A stretch of 64,000 nucleotides of DNA from Thermovibrio sp. Lineage in GTDB: Bacteria; Aquificota; Aquificia; Desulfurobacteriales; Desulfurobacteriaceae. The notes under the pieces are model-generated. The model searched no databases, was not told the DNA's origin, and worked only from the letters and a program-made list of their open reading frames with translations. The number at the start of each line of letters is the position of its first letter. The first letter of the stretch is position 1. The stretch spans positions 1-64,000 of the forward strand of contig WFNZ01000023.1 in the NCBI GenBank assembly GCA_015488335.1, read 5' to 3'. This document shows, in pieces, positions 8,668 to 17,336 of this stretch. The position numbers and the translations under genes are program-made.

Positions 8668-9900
8668 ATGAGGAAGCCTGAAGTTCTCTCGCCTGCTGGA
8701 AACCTTGAGAAGCTGAAGTTTGCCGTTGATTTTGGAGCAGATGCCGTTTACTTAGGTGGGAAGCTCTTTAACCTGAGGGCAAAGGCCGGAAACTTTACCA
8801 TAGATGAGATGGCTGAGGGGATTGACTACGCCCACAGCAGGGGTGTTAAGGTCTACATAACGCTTAACGCTTTTGCAAGGAACTCAGACTTTAAGGCAGT
8901 AGAGGAGTTTGTTGACGCCGTTAAAACCCTCTCCCCCGATGCCTTTATCGTTTCCGATTTGGGAGTTCTTAAAACGGTTAAAGAGAGAGCTCCCGAAATA
9001 GACGTCCACATAAGCACCCAGTCCAACACAACAAACTACAGGGCAGTTGAAGTTTATAAATCTTTGGGAGCGAGCAGGGTTGTTCTTGCAAGGGAGCTCT
9101 CCATTCCTGAAATCAGGGAGATTAAGGAGAGAGTTCCCGACATGGAGGTTGAAGTTTTCGTTCACGGTGCTATGTGTATGGCCTACTCCGGAAGATGTCT
9201 CCTCTCAAACTACCTCTCCCACAGGGAGAGCAACAAGGGAGCCTGTTCTCAGAGCTGCCGCTGGAAGTACTACGTTGTTGAGGAGACAAGGCCGGGGGAG
9301 TTCTACCCGATAGAGGAAGACGAAAGCGGAACATACATCTTCAACTCAAAAGACCTCTGTGCACTTCCCGTTTTAGATGAGCTGATAGACGCCGGCGTTG
9401 ATTCACTGAAAATTGAGGGTAGGGTTAAGTCTGCCTACTACGTTGCCGTAACAACAAGCGTTTACAGGAGGGCAGTTGACTTGATCCTCTCCGATAGAGA
9501 GGCGTTCAGGAGGGAGCTCCCACACCTCTTAGAAGAGCTTGAGAAGGTGAGCCACAGGCCTTACACCCTTGGCTTTTTAAAAGGAGGTAACGAAGTCCTC
9601 CAGCACTACGAGACGAGTTCATACATCAGGAACTACAAGTTCTTAGGAATTTTCAGAAACGGCCTCTGGCAGGTGAGGAACAAGGTAAGCCTTGGAGACG
9701 AAGTTGAGGTTTTCACCCCCTCTGCAGAGGTTCTAAAGCTCAAAGTTTCAGGGATAAAAGTCTTAAAGAAAGACCGGTTAGTTGAGACAGACTCGGCAAA
9801 CCCCAACCAGCAGGCCGTAATTTCGTTTGACGGAGAGGTAGAGATTCCGGAAAAGGCGATCCTCAGACGGAAAGAGGTTACCGAACCTGTAGCGGTTTAA
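8668..9900 (+). CDS. trhP: U32-family tRNA hydroxylase TrhP (YegQ-like)
   Basis: Peptidase-U32-fold protein of 410 residues, the family that hydroxylates U34 of certain tRNAs using prephenate (TrhP/YegQ) or modifies 23S rRNA (RlhA). The N-terminal TIM-barrel begins PEVLSPAGN; the U32 signature VEVFVHGAMCMAYSGRC appears at about 166-182, followed by cysteines in GACSQSC that with the first site can bind an iron-sulfur cluster. The ATG at 8668 is chosen because AGAGGAG lies just upstream; an in-frame GTG at 8644 is not needed. TrhP is preferred over RlhA by length and the C-terminal domain. Confidence 0.82.
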   Translation: MRKPEVLSPAGNLEKLKFAVDFGADAVYLGGKLFNLRAKAGNFTIDEMAEGIDYAHSRGVKVYITLNAFARNSDFKAVEEFVDAVKTLSPDAFIVSDLGVLKTVKERAPEIDVHISTQSNTTNYRAVEVYKSLGASRVVLARELSIPEIREIKERVPDMEVEVFVHGAMCMAYSGRCLLSNYLSHRESNKGACSQSCRWKYYVVEETRPGEFYPIEEDESGTYIFNSKDLCALPVLDELIDAGVDSLKIEGRVKSAYYVAVTTSVYRRAVDLILSDREAFRRELPHLLEELEKVSHRPYTLGFLKGGNEVLQHYETSSYIRNYKFLGIFRNGLWQVRNKVSLGDEVEVFTPSAEVLKLKVSGIKVLKKDRLVETDSANPNQQAVISFDGEVEIPEKAILRRKEVTEPVAV

Positions 9901-9914
9901 TATGGTTCTATCGG

Positions 9915-10322
9915 TTAAGCTTTTTCTAACTTCTGGGCTGAGTTGATAAGGATAATTTTCTCCTTTTCACAGGCTTCTTTAAAGTCGGAGTCCAGAGAGA
10001 TTAAATGGGAGATATTGTATTGCTTACAGGTTGCTAAGATTAGTGCATCGTTTGGTTTTAGTGCGTATTTCTCTATCAGGTTAAACATAAGGTTTATCGT
10101 TTTTTCGTTCGTTTCCAGAATTGAAAAGCTTAGAAGATGTTGTTCCAGCTGCTTCAGGTTATATCCTCTTTTTGAGTGCAACTGATAGACAACTTCACTT
10201 GCAACAACACTATTAATATAAAGCCTGATACTAAGTTTTGTTAGTTTGATTAAAATCCTTAGGGCTTCAGGATTACCTTTAAGACCCTCAATTATTAGAC
10301 TACTATCTAAAAACACTTTCAA
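9915..10322 (-). CDS. PIN-domain protein, probable VapC-type toxin
   Basis: 135 residues with the PIN ribonuclease layout: D6 in VFLDSSL, E43 in VVASEV, an acidic residue in PNDALILA and another in SLDSDF. Such proteins act as Mg-dependent RNases, usually cutting tRNA or rRNA as toxins. It is preceded by, and overlaps by four bases, a small gene likely to encode its antitoxin. The pair is clearly more AT-rich than its neighbours and uses codons such as AAA, ATA and TTA more freely, consistent with acquisition. Confidence 0.8.
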   Translation of the reverse strand: MKVFLDSSLIIEGLKGNPEALRILIKLTKLSIRLYINSVVASEVVYQLHSKRGYNLKQLEQHLLSFSILETNEKTINLMFNLIEKYALKPNDALILATCKQYNISHLISLDSDFKEACEKEKIILINSAQKLEKA

Positions 10323-10540
10323 TCGCCCTGCATATGCAGTTCTTCCTCGGAAACTTTAAAATCTTCTGGTAATGTTCCAGCGTTCTTTATGAAAAACTCT
10401 AGGGCTTTTTTTTGATTTTCTATGTTTTTCATTTCCTGTAATTTATCTAAAGCTTCATCTATATTATCAAAAACCTGTTTTATGTTACCTGACACTTTAA
10501 TTATTATCTCTCCCACATTTTGCCTCTGAATCTTGTTCAC
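10319..10540 (-). CDS. putative antitoxin partner of the PIN protein
   Basis: 73-residue protein from a GTG start, the most upstream possible because a TAG lies in frame just before it. It overlaps the PIN gene by four bases. Residues 1-20 (NVGEIIIKVSGN) resemble a short beta-strand DNA-binding segment and the rest is helical and acidic, fitting an antitoxin that wraps a toxin. No family is recognised from sequence; the call rests on size and gene order. Confidence 0.6.
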   Translation of the reverse strand: MNKIQRQNVGEIIIKVSGNIKQVFDNIDEALDKLQEMKNIENQKKALEFFIKNAGTLPEDFKVSEEELHMQGD

Positions 10541-10582
10541 TAGGTTCTAACATAGGCATAGTTCCGTTGGCTGCAACCGATA

Positions 10583-10607
10583 AATTAAAAAGGGAGGGGA
10601 GCTCCCT
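10583..10607 (-). terminator. intrinsic terminator after the zinc-ribbon gene
   Basis: On the minus strand AGGGAG pairs with CTCCCT around a five-base loop (10591-10607), followed by TTTTAATTT. It starts two bases after the stop of the zinc-ribbon gene and contains GGAGCTCC. Confidence 0.75.
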
Positions 10608-10608
10608 A

Positions 10609-10842
10609 TTACCACCAGCGACAGAACCCTCTACCGCGTCTGCGACCAAACCAGCCTCTACCGGCTCCTGCGCCAGCTCCTCTCCTGAATCCCCAGCCCT
10701 GACCTGTAGGAACGTCAACCCTTACAAGGTTTTCGCTTCCACACTTAGGGCAGGTTACCATCCAGCGGGGCTTCCCAAAGGAAACTTCAAACTCCTCTCC
10801 GCAGTCTAAACACTTAAACTTTCTTTTCGGAATTACTTCCAT
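10609..10842 (-). CDS. small zinc-ribbon protein with Gly/Arg-rich tail
   Basis: 77 residues. The first half is a zinc ribbon with two CXXC knuckles, CLDC (residues 10-13) and CPKC (32-35), resembling FmdB-like putative regulatory ribbons. The second half is Gly, Arg, Ala and Trp rich (GRGWFGRRRGRG) and ends in CRWW. Such GR-rich small proteins are often found beside NifX-like or NifB-associated genes, and here a NifX-like gene is divergent 127 bp away. Could bind metal, nucleic acid or both; function unknown. Confidence 0.68.
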   Translation of the reverse strand: MEVIPKRKFKCLDCGEEFEVSFGKPRWMVTCPKCGSENLVRVDVPTGQGWGFRRGAGAGAGRGWFGRRRGRGFCRWW

Positions 10843-10925
10843 AGTTAGTATCTCCTAATTAAGGTTCTGATTAAAATCTAAATCTCTGGTTTGTGCGGTG
10901 TCAAGAGTGGCGCAGAAGAATCTTT

Positions 10926-10937
10926 ACAATATATTGT
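10926..10937. promoter_or_regulatory. 12-bp perfect palindrome between divergent genes
   Basis: ACAATATATTGT is a perfect inverted repeat 32 bp upstream of the NifX-like start and 83 bp upstream of the zinc-ribbon start. TACAAT within or beside it could also serve as a -10 for the rightward gene. It may be an operator; no regulator is identified. Confidence 0.35.
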
Positions 10938-10969
10938 TAGTAATAGCGAATTCTGTTCTAAACTACTAA

Positions 10970-11275
10970 ATGAGGATAGCGATACCTGTAGAGGAAAACA
11001 GGGGAATTGACTCTCCGGTTTGTGAACACTTTGGGAGAGCTCCCTATTTCGCCGTTGTTGAGATCGGTGAAGGTGGAGTTTCCGTTGAAGTAAGGGAGAA
11101 CCCCCTCCTTGAACATACGGAAGGGGCACTGCCGGAGTTCCTTAAGAGCTGGGGAGTTGAAAGAATTGTTGCCTACCGTATGGGGACAAAAGCTCAGGAG
11201 TTTTTCAGAAGGTTTGGTATTGATGTTGGTCTTGGAGTATCCGGTTCAGTTCAGGATGTTGTTAAAGACCTGTAG
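10970..11275 (+). CDS. NifX/NafY-type dinitrogenase cofactor-like domain protein
   Basis: 101-residue protein of the MTH1175-like dinitrogenase iron-molybdenum cofactor family. It opens with MRIAIPVEENRGIDSPVCEHFG, in which the cysteine and C-E-H-F-G segment are characteristic, and continues with YFAVVEI and the GVERIVAYRMGTKA segment. Stand-alone members occur widely in anaerobes that do not fix nitrogen and probably bind a metal cluster. No clear ribosome-binding site precedes the ATG, so it may be leaderless or start elsewhere. Divergent from the zinc-ribbon gene. Confidence 0.82.
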   Translation: MRIAIPVEENRGIDSPVCEHFGRAPYFAVVEIGEGGVSVEVRENPLLEHTEGALPEFLKSWGVERIVAYRMGTKAQEFFRRFGIDVGLGVSGSVQDVVKDL

Positions 11276-11283
11276 GGGAGATC

Positions 11284-12411
11284 CTAACTCCTGATAAGTT
11301 TTCCCATCAGGGCTGATGAGAGGAAGCAAAACAGTGAGAAGAGGAGAAAAGAGGCGTTTCCCCACAAGTTCCACAGGTAACCAGCGGAGAGATTACCTGC
11401 AAGAGCTCCCACCCCTGTAATCCCGTGAAACAGGCCGTAGGCCGTTCCCCTTTTTGTCTTTCCCGTTATCTCTCCAATGAGAGCTCTCTGAACCGTGTCT
11501 GTAATTCCCATGGCAATGCCGTAAAGAAGGAATGAAATGGTTAAAAGAAGCAGGTTTTTATGGACGGCAAGGAAAAGAAGGGATATTGCTGAGATAGCGT
11601 ATCCCGCCGAGAGGACTCTCGTCTTCCCTGCCCTGTCGGAAAGATTCCCTGCAGGGAGGGATGTTGAAAGGTAGGCAATATTTAGGAGAAGGTAGAGGAG
11701 TAAAGCTGTTTCCTCTGAAGTCTCTTTTCCTGCAACGAAGATGAGGAACATAAAGCTGAGAGCTCCCGCCGAGTAGAGGGTCAGAACTAAAAGGATTTTG
11801 AAGAACTCCCTGTTTAGCGGCTCTTTTCTTTCTGAAAGATTTTCCTTTTTAGGGCTTGCCGTTTCAACCTCTTTTACGGGAATTAGAGGAACCAGACTGA
11901 AAAAAGAGATAACTCCGCCTGTAAGGATTACGGTTCTGTTTGAGAAGCCCAGATAGATTAGAAGCGTGGCGAGGATAACACCTACAAGGGCTCCCGCTGT
12001 ATCCATACTCCTGTGGATTCCAAATTTTTTGCCGCTTTTTCCTTTGGAGAGGGAAATGAGAGCATCCCTTGGTGCTGTTCTTAAACCTTTTCCCACCCTT
12101 TCAAGTGTTGAGCTGAGAACAACCTGATTCACGTTCTTTGAGAAGCCTATCAGGAGCTTGAAAATGGCAGAAACGAGATAACCTGAAACTATTAGGGGCT
12201 TTTTCTTCCTAAATCTGTCAGAGAGGTAGCCGGAAAATGGTTTAAGGCCGTTTGAGAGGAGCTCCCTCAAGCCACTTACCATACCAAGAGCAACTCCTTC
12301 CCCACCAAGCTGAGAGATAAAGAGGGGGAGAACGGCAGAGATGAGCTCACTTGAAACGTCGTTTATAAAGCTTGTCAATCCTAACAGGAGAACGTTCCTG
12401 TCAGCCCTCAA
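11284..12411 (-). CDS. MFS transporter
   Basis: 375-residue major facilitator protein with about twelve hydrophobic helices. The loop between helices 2 and 3 carries the MFS signature region GYLSDRFRKKKPLIVSGY and a related GNLSDRAGKTRVL stretch follows helix 8. TTG start overlapping the aroA stop as TTGA, so it is coupled to aroA. The segment GLRTAPRDALI resembles a subgroup of bacterial MFS exporters, but substrate is unknown. Confidence 0.82.
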   Translation of the reverse strand: MRADRNVLLLGLTSFINDVSSELISAVLPLFISQLGGEGVALGMVSGLRELLSNGLKPFSGYLSDRFRKKKPLIVSGYLVSAIFKLLIGFSKNVNQVVLSSTLERVGKGLRTAPRDALISLSKGKSGKKFGIHRSMDTAGALVGVILATLLIYLGFSNRTVILTGGVISFFSLVPLIPVKEVETASPKKENLSERKEPLNREFFKILLVLTLYSAGALSFMFLIFVAGKETSEETALLLYLLLNIAYLSTSLPAGNLSDRAGKTRVLSAGYAISAISLLFLAVHKNLLLLTISFLLYGIAMGITDTVQRALIGEITGKTKRGTAYGLFHGITGVGALAGNLSAGYLWNLWGNASFLLFSLFCFLSSALMGKLIRS

Positions 12412-13700
12412 GTTAAGAGCCTTTCAAGGTCTTTGAAAAATCCAGGATAAGATGTTGAGACGCACCCTGTATCATCTATCTCAACGGGATTTTCAGTTAT
12501 TAAGGAAGCAACGGTAAAGGTCATTGCTATCCTGTGGTCTCCGTAAGATTTGACCTTTCCGCCCTTTAGTTTAGCCTTTCCCCTTATTACCATTCCGTCG
12601 GGGAGCTCCTCTGCATCCGCCCCAATGGACTTCAGGTTATCAACCGTTGACTTAATCCTGTCGCTCTCTTTAACCCGGAGCTCCGCCGCATCCCTTATAA
12701 CGGTTTCCCCTTCAGCCTGAGTTGCAAGGAGGGCAATAACGGGAAGTTCGTCAATGAGGGTCGGAATCTCATCTCCCTTAATCTCAGTTGCTTTAATGTC
12801 TGGAGAGTAGTAAACGGCAATATCTCCAATCTCCTCTCCGGAGGTTTCCCTTCTGTTTAGTATTTCGTATTTAACTCCCATTCTGTCAAAGACATTTAAA
12901 ATCCCTGTTCTTGTGGGGTTGAGTATTACCTCTTTTAAAACAACCTCTGAGCCTGGAGTTATCGCTGCTCCAACCATGAAGAACGCAGCGGATGAGATGT
13001 CTGCAGGAACTGTTATCTCAAGGTCTCTGCTGAGTTCTCTGTTTTTCCCTAACCTTACAGTTAAACCTTCAACTTCAATGTCAACGCCGAATGCCCTCAG
13101 CATTCTCTCTGTGTGGTCTCTGCTCTTAGCAGGTTCTGTAACAGAAACCGGCTCGTCTGTGAAAAGGCCTGCCAGCAGAACTGCAGACTTTACCTGAGCG
13201 GAGGCTTTGGGACTTTTATAGTCAATCCCCTTCAGCTTCTCCCTTCCAACAATCGTAAGGGGCGGGTATTTGCCGTTTTCCCTTCCCAATATGAGAGCTC
13301 CCATCTCCCTTAAGGGAACGGCAATCCTGTCCATGGGCCTTCGCCTTAAATACCGGTCTCCAGTTAAAACGGAGTAGAAAGGCTGGCCAGAGAGGATTCC
13401 GCTTATCAGCCTTATGGAAGTTCCGGAGTTCCCGAGGTCTATAACGTTGAAAGGCTCCTTCAGTGAGCGCTTTCCTTTCCCCTTTATTACTATCTCACTT
13501 CCCCTATCGTCTATTTCAGCTCCCAACTCTAAAAAGGCCTTCAGTGTGTTTAAACAGTCCTCAGACCTTAAAAACTCCCTTACAACAACCTCACCTCTGT
13601 TTATGCTTCCAAGCATTACTGATCTGTGGGAGATTGACTTGTCGCTGGGGGTTCGGAGCTCCCCTTTCAAACTCTTTTCCTTAAAGTGGAAAACAGCCAT
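12408..13700 (-). CDS. aroA: 3-phosphoshikimate 1-carboxyvinyltransferase (EPSP synthase)
   Basis: Joins shikimate-3-phosphate and phosphoenolpyruvate to form EPSP, the sixth step of the shikimate pathway. The 430-residue protein has the two-domain inside-out barrel landmarks: SDKSISHR near residue 19, LGNSGTSIRLI near 89, QVKSAVLLAGL near 168, and ELRVKESDRI plus GDHRIAM near the C-terminus. It lies one base after the amidase stop and overlaps the MFS gene, forming amidase-aroA-MFS. Another shikimate gene, aroD, is 4 kb away on the other strand. Confidence 0.96.
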   Translation of the reverse strand: MAVFHFKEKSLKGELRTPSDKSISHRSVMLGSINRGEVVVREFLRSEDCLNTLKAFLELGAEIDDRGSEIVIKGKGKRSLKEPFNVIDLGNSGTSIRLISGILSGQPFYSVLTGDRYLRRRPMDRIAVPLREMGALILGRENGKYPPLTIVGREKLKGIDYKSPKASAQVKSAVLLAGLFTDEPVSVTEPAKSRDHTERMLRAFGVDIEVEGLTVRLGKNRELSRDLEITVPADISSAAFFMVGAAITPGSEVVLKEVILNPTRTGILNVFDRMGVKYEILNRRETSGEEIGDIAVYYSPDIKATEIKGDEIPTLIDELPVIALLATQAEGETVIRDAAELRVKESDRIKSTVDNLKSIGADAEELPDGMVIRGKAKLKGGKVKSYGDHRIAMTFTVASLITENPVEIDDTGCVSTSYPGFFKDLERLLT

Positions 13701-13701
13701 C

Positions 13702-14859
13702 CTACTCCTCTACCATTGCAACGGTGTTAAGAGACTGTATGTAACGTTCAATTCCCTGAGCTATTCCCTTTGCTATCTCGTCCTGATACCAGTCTTTAAC
13801 AAGCCTTTTTCTATCCAGAGGGTTTGTCATAAAACCGCTCTCTATGAGAACTGCAGGTCTTCCGGGAGTCTTGAGAACCAGAATGTTTCTATACATGTCC
13901 TTGATTCCGTTTATGAGCTCGTCGTTTACGTGTGCTTTAAGGCTCTGAACTATAGCTTCTGCCAGCTTGGAGCTCTCTGCAAAGGTTACAGTTGTTGCAA
14001 GGTTTATGAGAAGAGGGCTTATACTCCAACACATAACGTCGTTGCAGAGCCTCACGTTCTTTGCCACCGCTTTTGCAGTATTCTCAGCCTTTGCAAAGAG
14101 CCTCGGTGAAGCTTTAAATACCGTTACACCGCTCCACTGGGGATATCTTGGCATAGAGTCTGCGTGGATGCTTACAAATGCATCTGCACACGACTTTGCA
14201 GCAATTTCTGCCCTCTTAAGAAGCGGAACGTAAACGTCTCGGGTTCTTGTCATTACAACTTTTATGTCTGGATTCTTTTTCAGGTATTTCCTCACTTTTA
14301 GTCCGATGGAGAGGGTTATCCACTTCTCCTCAATTTTGGGGTGTTTTGACCTAACAGGCCATACGGCTCCCGGATCTTTACCGCCGTGCCCCGGGTCAAT
14401 AACAACAACCCTTTGGGGAGTTTTTCTTACTTTGCACTCTGTAGTTACAAATTCCGGGAAAACGTCAATAACGATTCTGAAGGGTCTTCTTCCACAGCTT
14501 TTAAGGCCGAATATCTTAAACCTGTGGGGTTCTTTGAAAACAATCTTTACTTTTGTTCTTCTGTAGCTTATCGGGATAACTTCAACCTCTTTAACCAGAG
14601 GGCTTTTTAGGTATCGTTTAAGCTTCCTTACGGCTCCAACTCCGTTAAGGTCAAGCCAGAGTATATTCCTTTTGAATTTCTCTTTTATGCTCTTCCTTAG
14701 AACTGTATGGGTGCAGTCAAGAACAATTCTGGTTCTTGCCTCTGTTGAAGAGTATCGGATTCGCAGTATAACAGGATGTCTTTTTGCCTCTGCTTCATCG
14801 GTAAGTTCAGCAAACAGACTACCGAGTAGCAGCGATTTAAGGAGAGCTCTCCTGTCCAT
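13702..14859 (-). CDS. N-acetylmuramoyl-L-alanine amidase (AMIN + Amidase_3)
   Basis: Peptidoglycan hydrolase of 385 residues, similar in layout to E. coli AmiA/AmiC. The N-terminus MDRRALLKSLLLGSLFA has a twin-arginine-like RRxxLK pattern, suggesting Tat export as for AmiA/AmiC. Residues about 30-135 are an AMIN-type beta domain for envelope targeting. The Amidase_3 domain starts at VVVIDPGHGGKDPGA, with zinc ligands in that PGH, in SIHAD and in the conserved glutamate of LIESGFMTN. Likely needed for daughter-cell separation. First gene of the amidase-aroA-MFS unit. Confidence 0.9.
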   Translation of the reverse strand: MDRRALLKSLLLGSLFAELTDEAEAKRHPVILRIRYSSTEARTRIVLDCTHTVLRKSIKEKFKRNILWLDLNGVGAVRKLKRYLKSPLVKEVEVIPISYRRTKVKIVFKEPHRFKIFGLKSCGRRPFRIVIDVFPEFVTTECKVRKTPQRVVVIDPGHGGKDPGAVWPVRSKHPKIEEKWITLSIGLKVRKYLKKNPDIKVVMTRTRDVYVPLLKRAEIAAKSCADAFVSIHADSMPRYPQWSGVTVFKASPRLFAKAENTAKAVAKNVRLCNDVMCWSISPLLINLATTVTFAESSKLAEAIVQSLKAHVNDELINGIKDMYRNILVLKTPGRPAVLIESGFMTNPLDRKRLVKDWYQDEIAKGIAQGIERYIQSLNTVAMVEE

Positions 14860-14952
14860 TATTTTTCCCCTTTTAGTTTGCCCAATTCTAACAATTTGCT
14901 TCAGACAGAATATAATTTAAAAAATGTGAAAAATCCTTTGAAGGAGGGAGCG

Positions 14953-15621
14953 ATGGTAGTAGAAGTGAAACCAAAAGAGGTGGATTACGATGCTCTCGCT
15001 TTAAGAGTTTTTCTTAAAGCTATAGAGTTGATAGGTGGTCCGAGAGCTCTGTTTGAGTACAGGAATCTGACCTGGGTTCCAAGCCTTATGGAAGCCTCTT
15101 ATGCAGTTGTTCTCAAGTATGAAGCCATGAAAACTGATGATGAGATTGCAGAGTTTTTAGGGCTTACGAAGCAGACTGTCAGGAATATGCTCTCTGCAGA
15201 TCCAGAGCTTGTAATGATGAAACTCAAAGGAGAGCTTGAAAGCGGAGAAGTTAAAGTTCACACTGCTGGTGGACTTGCTAAAAAAGCCTACGAGGAGGTT
15301 AAGAAAGGAAACGATTACGTTTCCTTCGTTGCTTATCTGTGTGAGGAGTACATTAAAAAGCCCATGGAAGCTGCAGAATCCGGCCAGCCGGCTGCAGCCT
15401 GCCCGGATATAGGCCTTGTATGGCCTGTTTATGTTCTTAAAGCCATTAAAGGTATGGATTTCCCTGTTGACGAATCTAAGAAAAAGGAGCTCAAAGAAAG
15501 GCTTAAGGGAATAAAAGTTAAAGACGTTTCAGCTGAAGAACTCATTGATAAGATAGAATTTCCTGTTAAAAGTCCGGCGGAACTTCTCCATAAATTGGCA
15601 GCTGCTGTTAAAGGAGGTTAA
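14953..15621 (+). CDS. HTH-containing probable regulatory protein upstream of pilB
   Basis: 222 residues from the ATG at 14953, chosen because GGAGGGAG lies directly upstream; an upstream ATG at 14878 lacks one. A helix-turn-helix is visible at about 72-92 (DDEIAEFLGLTKQTVRNML). The first 100 residues resemble the 'probable regulatory domain' found beside KaiC-like ATPases in archaea and Aquificota; that resemblance is from memory and should be checked. Eight bases before pilB, so it may regulate or act with the pilus/secretion ATPase. Confidence 0.6.
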   Translation: MVVEVKPKEVDYDALALRVFLKAIELIGGPRALFEYRNLTWVPSLMEASYAVVLKYEAMKTDDEIAEFLGLTKQTVRNMLSADPELVMMKLKGELESGEVKVHTAGGLAKKAYEEVKKGNDYVSFVAYLCEEYIKKPMEAAESGQPAAACPDIGLVWPVYVLKAIKGMDFPVDESKKKELKERLKGIKVKDVSAEELIDKIEFPVKSPAELLHKLAAAVKGG

Positions 15622-15629
15622 ATCCGATA

Positions 15630-17336
15630 ATGCAGAAGGCCGATGAGGCAAAACTAAAGGAGTTCATTTCGGAAAGGCTGGGGGTCCCACCCCAGCTCCT
15701 TAAAGGCCCCGATTGGGAGAGGACACTTATAGAGAAAAAGGTCGTTACTGAAGATAAGCTCCTTTCCCTTCTATCTGAGTTTTACAACTTCCCGGCAGTA
15801 GACTTAAGGAAGATAGAGATTCCCCCCGACATCGTTAAGATAGTTCCGAGGGTTACTGCCGAGAAATTTCTGGTTCTTCCCTTTGATAAAAAAGGGCCTG
15901 TTTTAAAACTTGCAATGGCAAACCCTTCTGATATTCAAATAAGGGAAAGGATTAGGTTTACTACCGGTTTTAAGGTTCAACCTTACGTTGCTCTTCCTTT
16001 CAGAATAAGAGAGAAACTGATTGAGGTTTATGGAAAAGCAGAAGAGGAGTTTTTTTCACGCTTAAAGTCTGAACTTGAAAAGGAGAAAGTAGCTTCTGAA
16101 ACGGAAGGTTTTGAAACTGTCTCTATCACTTCTCAAGTTGTAAGTCTTGATGACTTAAAGAGTCTTGCATCTCAAGCTCCTATAGTTAAACTGGTGAACG
16201 CCCTCATCCTTGAGGCTATCCAGAAAGGGGCTTCAGACATTCACATAGAGCCCTTTGAAAAGGAGCTCCGCATCCGCTACCGTGTAGATGGCGTTTTAAG
16301 AGTTGTGGCAAAGTACTCGCCTGAAATAAAAGATGCCGTTGTTGCCCGTATAAAAGTTTTGAGCGGTTTAGACATTGCTGAGAAAAGGCTCCCCCAGGAC
16401 GGCCGTATGAAAGCAACCTTTAAAGGAAGGCAGATAGACTTTAGGGTTTCAACGGTTCCCACAATTTACGGGGAAAAGGTTGTTCTCAGGATTTTGGACA
16501 AGGGAGCTCTCAAGCTTGACCTTTCAGAACTCGGCCTTGAAGAGAGGGAATACAACTTGCTCCTTAAGGCTATCCACTCACCATACGGAATGGTTCTTGT
16601 TACAGGCCCTACAGGTTCAGGTAAAACAACAACCCTTTACTCTTCTCTCCTTACAGTCAACAAGCCTGAAGTTAACATAATGACCGTTGAAGACCCGGTT
16701 GAGTATAACCTTTACGGTATCAACCAGGTTCAGGTAAATCCTGAAATTGGCCTGACCTTTGCAAGGGCTCTAAGGGCCTTCCTGCGTCAAGACCCAGACA
16801 TCATAATGGTTGGAGAGATAAGGGATACAGAAACGGCCGAAATTGGCGTTGAAGCCGCTTTAACCGGTCACCTGGTTCTTTCAACCCTTCACACAAACGA
16901 CGCTCCCAGCACCGTAACAAGGCTTGTTGATATGGGAATAGAACCTTTTTTGGTCTCTTCATCTGTCATTCTGGTCATAGCTCAGAGACTTGCAAGGCAG
17001 ATATGCCCTTACTGTAAAGAGCCTTACAAATATCCACCTGAAGTTTTAAAAGAGGTAGGCTTTACAGATGAGGAGATAGCCCATCTTCAGACCTACAAAG
17101 GAAAGGGCTGCGAGAAGTGTGACTACACGGGATATAAAGGAAGGGTTGCCCTCTACGAGGTTATGGAGGTTGTTCCTGAAATTAAAGATGCTATAGTGAA
17201 AGGAAAAAATGCTGATGAGATAAGGAAGCTGGCTAAAAAACACGGGATGAGAACTTTAAGGGAGATTGGAAGGATAAAAATTGCAAAAGGTATAACTACA
17301 CCAGAGGAAGTTTTGAGGGTAACCAGGAGCTACTGA
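15630..17336 (+). CDS. pilB: type IV pilus / type II secretion assembly ATPase (PilB/GspE)
   Basis: Hexameric cytoplasmic ATPase of 568 residues that powers pilin assembly. The N-terminal MshEN-type region spans about 1-140. The ATPase core has Walker A GPTGSGKTTT (about 329), an Asp-box region with VEDPVEY, Walker B DIIMVGEIRD, and the His-box STLHTNDA. A tetracysteine zinc motif, CPYC then CEKC, lies near 457-498, as in PilB/GspE but not PilT. No other pilus or secretion genes are adjacent. Its TGA shares one base with the ATG of the next gene. PilB is preferred, but GspE cannot be excluded. Confidence 0.9.
   Translation: MQKADEAKLKEFISERLGVPPQLLKGPDWERTLIEKKVVTEDKLLSLLSEFYNFPAVDLRKIEIPPDIVKIVPRVTAEKFLVLPFDKKGPVLKLAMANPSDIQIRERIRFTTGFKVQPYVALPFRIREKLIEVYGKAEEEFFSRLKSELEKEKVASETEGFETVSITSQVVSLDDLKSLASQAPIVKLVNALILEAIQKGASDIHIEPFEKELRIRYRVDGVLRVVAKYSPEIKDAVVARIKVLSGLDIAEKRLPQDGRMKATFKGRQIDFRVSTVPTIYGEKVVLRILDKGALKLDLSELGLEEREYNLLLKAIHSPYGMVLVTGPTGSGKTTTLYSSLLTVNKPEVNIMTVEDPVEYNLYGINQVQVNPEIGLTFARALRAFLRQDPDIIMVGEIRDTETAEIGVEAALTGHLVLSTLHTNDAPSTVTRLVDMGIEPFLVSSSVILVIAQRLARQICPYCKEPYKYPPEVLKEVGFTDEEIAHLQTYKGKGCEKCDYTGYKGRVALYEVMEVVPEIKDAIVKGKNADEIRKLAKKHGMRTLREIGRIKIAKGITTPEEVLRVTRSY

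Noticed and set aside
15615-15632. TCCGATAA directly before pilB as a sigma-28 promoter
   Set aside because: No TAAA lies at a 15-bp spacing (the nearest gives 10 bp), and the element overlaps the pilB start codon.
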